A DNA stretch of 23,703 bases from positions 1 through 23,703 of IMG/VR virus record IMGVR_UViG_3300046000_003404; one strand, written 5' to 3'. The stretch is from a virus. The translations under genes were made by a program, and so were the position numbers. The notes beneath the pieces are model-generated. The model had not been told where the DNA came from. It did no database searches and was given only the letters and a program-made list of their open reading frames with translations. Of the stretch, positions 19,042-23,703 are shown one piece after another; position 1 is the first letter of the stretch, and every line of letters begins with the position of its first letter.

Positions 19042-19484
19042 CAGATTGTCACCCCCATGCTTTTCCCAAGCGCATACACACCGTATCCAATCGCTCCGAG
19101 TACGGCCGCAATCGGGATGAAGTTATCGCGCACCCATCGCATGACAGCCCAGAATCCCTGAATCTTTGCCCAAGTGTCTGGGAAGTCGGTCATCTTGGTC
19201 ATTGTGTTGGCAATCGTCTCGAGCGACGTATTGATAGATCCGATTGACTCGGTCATCTTGTGGACGTCTGCGCGCAGACCATGAACTTCAATCTTCACAG
19301 ATGTGACTGACTCCTGAATGCGCCCGATATCAAGCTCAAAAGTCTGCTTGCACTTGTCGACACGATGCTCAAGCGCCTCTAGCTTTTCGCATGCCTTGCT
19401 TGAGGCGCGACGATCGGGTCCGCTCCATGTATGAGCGTCTTCGCACGATTCGGATTGTCCTTCTTCCTGCATGGCTTCCCTCAT
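19041..19484 (-). CDS. Coiled-coil plus C-terminal membrane protein, XhlA-like holin partner
   Basis: This 147-residue product has an acidic N-terminus. A coiled coil follows at about 30-100 (CEKLEALEHRVDKC, IQESVTSVKIEVHGLRADV, IGSINTSLETIANTM). Then comes an amphipathic WAVMRWVRDNF segment and one membrane helix at about 121-140 (NFIPIAAVLGAIGYGVYALG), ending GKSMGVTI. This order matches XhlA-type proteins that act with holins, and also some phage membrane anchors. It overlaps the upstream gene by ATGA and the downstream amidase-like gene by one base. A lysis role is the likeliest reading, but a virion membrane-interaction role is possible. Confidence 0.6.
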   Translation of the reverse strand: MREAMQEEGQSESCEDAHTWSGPDRRASSKACEKLEALEHRVDKCKQTFELDIGRIQESVTSVKIEVHGLRADVHKMTESIGSINTSLETIANTMTKMTDFPDTWAKIQGFWAVMRWVRDNFIPIAAVLGAIGYGVYALGKSMGVTI

Positions 19485-19891
19485 GGTGAGACAACACGGT
19501 AGGCGACAGAGCCAATATGAAGCTCTCCACCGGGCTGCACCGTGAGTGATTCGTTGATATTCAAATTTCCTTCGTCGCCACCGGTCAGTCCGACAGTTCC
19601 ATCAAAAACAGAATCTCCGGAAACGGTTGACGCGCGGAACCAGACAGCATCTTTGCCGCCTGATGTGTTTGTATCCGGAGTCAACGGGAGCGATAGAATC
19701 ACACCGTTGACAGCAGGATTGAATGCCGGTAATCCGAACCGAAGCGTTGCGAGCGGAATGTCCGCCGGCGCTATGTCGCAAGATGCTGGCTTCGCATCCC
19801 CGTAGACGTGCAGATACCCGTCATCAAGACTTGAACCAACAGCATCCGCCTGCAGATTGACGGCGAACGTCGAAACCTTCGTCTCACGCAT
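19481..19891 (-). CDS. Small beta-rich phage protein, unknown function
   Basis: This 136-residue product starts at ATG 19891, with AGGTGAG ahead, and overlaps the portal stop by eight bases. It contains TFAVNLQADAVGSSLDDGYLHV, then PLATLRFGLPAFNPAVNGVI, KDAVWFRASTVSGDSVFDGTVG and a strand-rich end (LTVQPGGELHIGSVAYRVVSP). I associate this layout with a family of small phage proteins found near portal or connector genes. No enzymatic motif is visible. A head-closure or decoration role is inferred from position. Confidence 0.65.
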   Translation of the reverse strand: MRETKVSTFAVNLQADAVGSSLDDGYLHVYGDAKPASCDIAPADIPLATLRFGLPAFNPAVNGVILSLPLTPDTNTSGGKDAVWFRASTVSGDSVFDGTVGLTGGDEGNLNINESLTVQPGGELHIGSVAYRVVSP

Positions 19892-22331
19892 CGCTCACCT
19901 CAACACTCATCGAACCGTCAGGATTGCGGCGAACGGTCTGGCTGCGCGGCTTCTGTTCCGGCATCTGCAGCGTCAGGTTTATTTCCATCGGCTTGCGCTC
20001 TTCTGCGAGCATGGCGGTCAGCGCCTTGGTCATGTCGTCCGGTTTGCTGGCTGCATCCGCGACAGCATCGATGCGAACAGTTTGCTCGGCGAGCGCAGCA
20101 GAAAGTGCATTTGTCTGGTCGGCCATTGCCTTCTGCATGGCATCGACCAGCGGTTGCATGTCCGTTGCTGCAACATTGATCACAGGGGCTGGAGACTCGG
20201 CCGGAAGATAGACGGTTTTCTCAACCACGGTCGGATCTGACTTGACCAGCGGTTTGCCCAGCACAATCTCGCGCTCGTCGGCCATGTCTTCGTCGTCCTC
20301 TGGCATTTCGCCGGAAAGGAAATGGCGCTTGCCGGTCAGCGGGTCTTCGACAACGGAACCAGACTCGCCACGATCAACGACGTGGTACTGACGCTCGGCA
20401 CGTTTCTTGTGACCACGGAACGCATCCCAGAGCACGCCGCTAAACTTGCCGTCTCCAGCGTCTACGGTCATCCCATCCTTGCCAATGGCGCGGACACGAC
20501 CGGAAGTCACGCCTGATTCTGGGTGACTATAAAACACCTCGTCATCGATTCCGACACCGTACTGGTTCGCTTTTAGGAGGGATTCACCCAATGCGTCTCC
20601 AGACTTCGCAAGACCAGATTTGTCGTCATCGCCAGCACGATCCCCACCGCTATTGTCAGAACCGACAGAACCACTACCAGCGCCAACAATGCCGCCCTTT
20701 CCCTCATCGTCATCGTTTTCGTCTTTCTGTTCGCTACCGTCCTGCTCTTCTGCACCGTCTTCTCCATCTTCCTTGTAATCTGGGTGTTGCTCTTCGCCGC
20801 TTGTGTCCGGGCCTTGCTCGGCCTGTTGTTGCTGCTGCATGTCGTTCATCCACGCACCGACCAGCGACGGGTTTGCAGGCGCATCGCCCCAAACAGCGTC
20901 GCTCTTTTCGTACCCCTCTTGAGCGCGGATTTCGTTGATCGACAGAATCGCCTTCTTGAGTTCGTGCCGCTTCTCCTGGTCAACCTCGTCAACCCCGGTC
21001 CAGCGGAAAACGTACTTGTCGCCAAAGTCGCCCAGGACGTAATCGGTAAACAGGTTCTCGAAATAGGACAGCAGCGGGCGCAAGCCCTTGTCCTTCGAGT
21101 CCGCCAGGCGCTCTGCGGTATCGGAGCCGGACAGCGCGGACTTGCCTGAACTGAACGATTCGAAGTTGATCTCGTCCGGCGCAATGCCGTAGACGGCGCA
21201 GATGATCGAAGCCAGGAAGGTCATCCACTTCGAGAAGTACATCTCATTGAATTCGACGCCGAAGTTCTCGAAACTGGCCTTGCTCTCCTGGTCCTTGGAG
21301 ATCATCACCGGGACGGTCCAGGAGTTGTTAACCCCCTTCACCATCGAGTTCCAGTAACGCTTAAACGCCGCCAGGTCATCCGCGCCATAGTTGCCGGTCA
21401 TGTGCAGCACGCCGCGCGGGATGGAGTTGTCCGAGAAGCCCCGGATGTTCAAGGTCATGGCGTTCAGGAAGCCGGTGACAACGCGCACCAGAAGCTCGGT
21501 CTCGGACAGGCCATAGCCAGCGGTCAGCACATTCGACTGCGGGTTGCGCGGCTCGTAGACCAGATCGTAGTGCGAGTAGGCAGCCCTGATCTGCCCCTGA
21601 ATAACCTGCAGCGCGTAGATTTTGTCGTCGCCCCGGTAGCCTTCCTCGGAGCACAGGCGGATGGTCGCGCCATCGACCGCGTACAGGCCATCAATGCCGA
21701 GACTGCGGTCGCGCTTGAATTCCGTCTCAATGGCGCAGGAGTCCATGACCAGCGAGTCGCGCACCGCTTTAGCCATGAAGCTGCTGAACGTATCGCGGCC
21801 AAGGATTTTCCGTTTGCGCGGATTGAACTCCCAGCCGCAGTTAATGAAGAAGCGCTGCAAAAGCTGGACCGATTCGTCCTCGCTCTTGGTCAACTGGTGT
21901 GTCTTGTCGATGTGGTTGATCGTGAAGCCCGGACCGTCGCCAGACTCCTGCACTTTGCAGAAGGCGTTGACCTGGCGGATGCGGGTCAGCATCACCGCAC
22001 CGAGAACCGGAGTCTGATCGACCATCGCGCGCAGCATGTCGAACGACATATTGCCAGGACGTTCGATGTAGTCGCCCTGTAAGGTAATTGTAAGGTCGTC
22101 AATCTTGACCGACTGCATACCCTTCTTGCCGGCGTTCTTCGATGGGAACGGAATGACGTTGGCCTTGAGCATTTGCTGCTCACGCCAGAGATTCGCCACA
22201 TGATCAATCATCGGGCGGATATTGTCGGAATGGACGATATCGGCCCGCGAAATGGAGGCTTTTTGCAATTCCGACTGTGCGTCGTATCGCTCGTCGGCCG
22301 GAGCGCTCTGATCGAATGCTGGTGAAGTCAT
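19884..22331 (-). CDS. Portal protein with long acidic C-terminal extension
   Basis: This 815-residue protein starts at ATG 22331 with little visible ribosome site. Portals form the dodecameric vertex channel for DNA packaging. Residues 80-510 carry portal-like features: FDMLRAMVDQTPVLGAVMLTR, FNPRKRKILGRDTF, YDLVYEPRNPQ, GYGLSETELLVRVVTGFLNA, VYGIAPDEINFESF and FTDYVLGDFGDKYVFRW. A Gln run and then a very acidic Asp/Glu/Gly/Ser stretch follow (about 515-585). A small beta domain (GIDDEVFYSHPESGVTSGRV to GVLWDAFRGHKKRAERQYHVV) and a tail with helical Ala/Gln segments (MQPLVDAMQKAMADQTNAL) complete it. It is about 300 residues longer than a simple portal. It lies directly after the terminase, as usual. 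Confidence 0.82.
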   Translation of the reverse strand: MTSPAFDQSAPADERYDAQSELQKASISRADIVHSDNIRPMIDHVANLWREQQMLKANVIPFPSKNAGKKGMQSVKIDDLTITLQGDYIERPGNMSFDMLRAMVDQTPVLGAVMLTRIRQVNAFCKVQESGDGPGFTINHIDKTHQLTKSEDESVQLLQRFFINCGWEFNPRKRKILGRDTFSSFMAKAVRDSLVMDSCAIETEFKRDRSLGIDGLYAVDGATIRLCSEEGYRGDDKIYALQVIQGQIRAAYSHYDLVYEPRNPQSNVLTAGYGLSETELLVRVVTGFLNAMTLNIRGFSDNSIPRGVLHMTGNYGADDLAAFKRYWNSMVKGVNNSWTVPVMISKDQESKASFENFGVEFNEMYFSKWMTFLASIICAVYGIAPDEINFESFSSGKSALSGSDTAERLADSKDKGLRPLLSYFENLFTDYVLGDFGDKYVFRWTGVDEVDQEKRHELKKAILSINEIRAQEGYEKSDAVWGDAPANPSLVGAWMNDMQQQQQAEQGPDTSGEEQHPDYKEDGEDGAEEQDGSEQKDENDDDEGKGGIVGAGSGSVGSDNSGGDRAGDDDKSGLAKSGDALGESLLKANQYGVGIDDEVFYSHPESGVTSGRVRAIGKDGMTVDAGDGKFSGVLWDAFRGHKKRAERQYHVVDRGESGSVVEDPLTGKRHFLSGEMPEDDEDMADEREIVLGKPLVKSDPTVVEKTVYLPAESPAPVINVAATDMQPLVDAMQKAMADQTNALSAALAEQTVRIDAVADAASKPDDMTKALTAMLAEERKPMEINLTLQMPEQKPRSQTVRRNPDGSMSVEVSDA

Positions 22332-22514
22332 GCGCTAAATGTTGGCGTCACGACTGAAGACGATGAAGCCAGCGCGCCACATTCCAAGGCTGGCGCTTGG
22401 TTTAAGGAGTGGTATCCGTCAGTTTTCTCTGCCAGGCACGGAAACCGTCGTCACGCAACCGATGTGGCACGGTATAGCGCAAGTCGATATGAAGCCTGAG
22501 ATGTCATCTTCACG
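22332..22514. other. Non-coding gap between terminase and portal genes
   Basis: In this 183-base gap I find no open frame with a good start and ribosome site on the minus strand; only fragments of about 20-30 codons occur. One short inverted repeat is visible (GCCAGC at 22368-22373 with GCTGGC at 22389-22394), without a T-run on either side. It is the only gap above 30 bases in the late operon, so a promoter, processing site or lost small gene could lie here. Confidence 0.4.
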
Positions 22515-23703
22515 TCACGACGCGCGACGCGCGAAATAATCGCACGCTGGATCGTCTGACTTTACGCGGCATACTCTCTCCGTGCAGTGAAGGTCTGCCT
22601 CATAATTGCAACCACCGCATGTGTCCGATGTTTCGAGTGAGATCGTCTTTCCGGGCATGCCATTGATGGTCTTCAAGACGCGCCCCTCCTTGATGTTCGG
22701 GATGAATATCTCAACCTGAGAACTGCCAATCAGTTCCATGAATGCGCGAGACAGACCATCGACCTGATCGTCCCAGGTACCATTCGGGAACATTCGCATC
22801 TCGGAAATCAGCGCGTCGTTCCAGTCGGCCTTTAGCATCATGACGTTCCCGACGTTGATCTGGCTGGCGAACGGCTCTGCCCGCGTGATCTTGCTGCCAG
22901 TCTCCGGAGACGTTTTGACCGTGTAACCGGCCAGCTTGCGCACCAGATACTTGATCTGAGTCACACCAGCCTGTCCAGGGTCTTGTGGAATTGAGATGCG
23001 GCATGTGTCGCCGTCCCGAGCCGCTGTATTAACCAGCGCAGCATCCCGTTCATCAGGACCAACGCGGATGCGAACCATGTCGCCGATGATCAACCGCCCA
23101 TCCGGAAGCAGGCCAAGCTTCGGCCCAGCAGACCAGTCGCCGGTTGTTGTTGAGGCGAAGTCCCAGCCGCGCACCCAATCAATCGGGCCTGCAGGAATTG
23201 CCCCGACGATCTGGATGTTGTCCGGCTTGAAGATGCCACCAGCCAACGGAGACGGGCGCTGCATGTACTGGCCGGCGAACGTGTACGGGTCGGCCATTTC
23301 CATCTGGCGCAGCATTTCAATCGAGTGCTTCTCGGGCCAAAGCGCCTCGCCAGTTTCAGTGATCGCGGACAGGCATAGATGCTCCCATTCCTCTCCGCTG
23401 CCACCGTTCAGCAAGAAGCCAGTCATGTCGTTTTCATGCAAGCGCTGCATGATGACGATGATTGGCGTCTCGGGCGAGTTCGTCCGACTGGCAATCGTGT
23501 TCGTGAAGCGGCGGTTGATCCGGTCGCGCATCGTGTCCGAGAAAGCATCATCCGGCTTCAACGGGTCATCAATGATGATCGCGCCTGCAAATCCATCTGC
23601 CGGGCTTCCAGTTCCAACTCGACGCCGGCCCATTCCGCCAGCACCGAAACCGGTAATCGCACCGCCTGCTGCAGTCGCATACAAGCCGCCGCGCGCCTCA
23701 GTC
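22515..23703 (-). CDS. terL: Terminase large subunit, C-terminal part (partial at window edge)
   Basis: The frame runs off the right edge; the first visible residues are TEARGGLYATAAGGAITGFG, typical of the middle of the ATPase domain. Visible ATPase elements are a Walker B (GAIIIDDPLKP) and a coupling motif (IIVIMQRLHENDMTG). The nuclease part follows: VRGWDFAST with its first Asp, ISIPQDPGQAG with a second, and DDQVDGLSRAF with a third acidic site, the order expected for the RNase H-like headful nuclease. TerL packages DNA with ATP and cuts concatemers. The last 40 residues contain six cysteines (DTCGGCN, LHC, ERVC, PAC), an unusual tail that could bind zinc. The portal lies downstream after a 183-base gap. 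Confidence 0.9.
   Translation of the reverse strand, partial: TEARGGLYATAAGGAITGFGAGGMGRRRVGTGSPADGFAGAIIIDDPLKPDDAFSDTMRDRINRRFTNTIASRTNSPETPIIVIMQRLHENDMTGFLLNGGSGEEWEHLCLSAITETGEALWPEKHSIEMLRQMEMADPYTFAGQYMQRPSPLAGGIFKPDNIQIVGAIPAGPIDWVRGWDFASTTTGDWSAGPKLGLLPDGRLIIGDMVRIRVGPDERDAALVNTAARDGDTCRISIPQDPGQAGVTQIKYLVRKLAGYTVKTSPETGSKITRAEPFASQINVGNVMMLKADWNDALISEMRMFPNGTWDDQVDGLSRAFMELIGSSQVEIFIPNIKEGRVLKTINGMPGKTISLETSDTCGGCNYEADLHCTERVCRVKSDDPACDYFARRAS

Noticed and set aside
21402-22082. 226-residue plus-strand frame opposite the portal gene
   Set aside because: It is antisense to a well-supported portal protein and has shadow composition.
22368-22394. Inverted repeat in the terminase-portal gap as a terminator
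   Set aside because: It has a 6-bp stem with a 15-base loop and no T-run on either side; too weak to call.

Overview
The window reads as part of a large tailed-phage or prophage genome from a GC-rich proteobacterial host. A beta-proteobacterium is my guess, from base composition and protein style only. Two transcription units face each other. Positions 2138-23703 form one tightly packed leftward (minus-strand) late operon. Positions 1-2090 hold small rightward (plus-strand) genes separated by integron-type recombination sites.

Late operon, in order of transcription (right to left): the C-terminal part of the large terminase subunit (runs off the right edge); a portal protein with a long acidic C-terminal extension; a small beta-rich protein; a coiled-coil/transmembrane protein resembling XhlA-type holin partners; a permuted NlpC/P60-like (YebB/YiiX) amidase; a run of virion or tail-associated proteins (18562 down to 10604), including an AT-rich LamG-like protein and a 27-unit repeat protein; a MuF-type minor head protein; a 1903-residue mosaic protein with WGR, HipA/PI3K-like kinase and ADP-ribosyltransferase signatures; a small unknown protein; and a Nudix-domain protein. 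MuF, the giant protein and the Nudix protein lie together at the operon end and look like a head-packaged, injected effector set. No major capsid protein, scaffold, tail tube or tape measure was recognised.

Left end: the plus-strand genes lie in a cassette array. Three complete attC-like sites (65-128, 817-907, 1076-1143) have paired R''/R' and L''/L' boxes and the diagnostic extrahelical G and T on the right arm. One collapsed site lies at 355-377, and only the left half of a terminal site remains at 2084-2090. For three cassettes the first bases are the exact reverse complement of the cassette's own R'' box, as expected if each was once a circle closed on its attC. Stop codons sit within a few bases of R'' in four of the five cassettes. 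One cassette carries a Tad1-like (Acb2/Tad1 hairpin family) gene, predicted to sequester the cyclic nucleotide signals of Thoeris and CBASS immunity. Another carries a DUF551-type phage protein and a partner gene. No integrase is in the window; in standard polarity it would lie to the left.

The most notable inference is that an integron-like array supplies exchangeable anti-defence and accessory cassettes next to phage structural genes. Whether the array belongs to the phage or to the host chromosome beside a prophage cannot be settled from this window.
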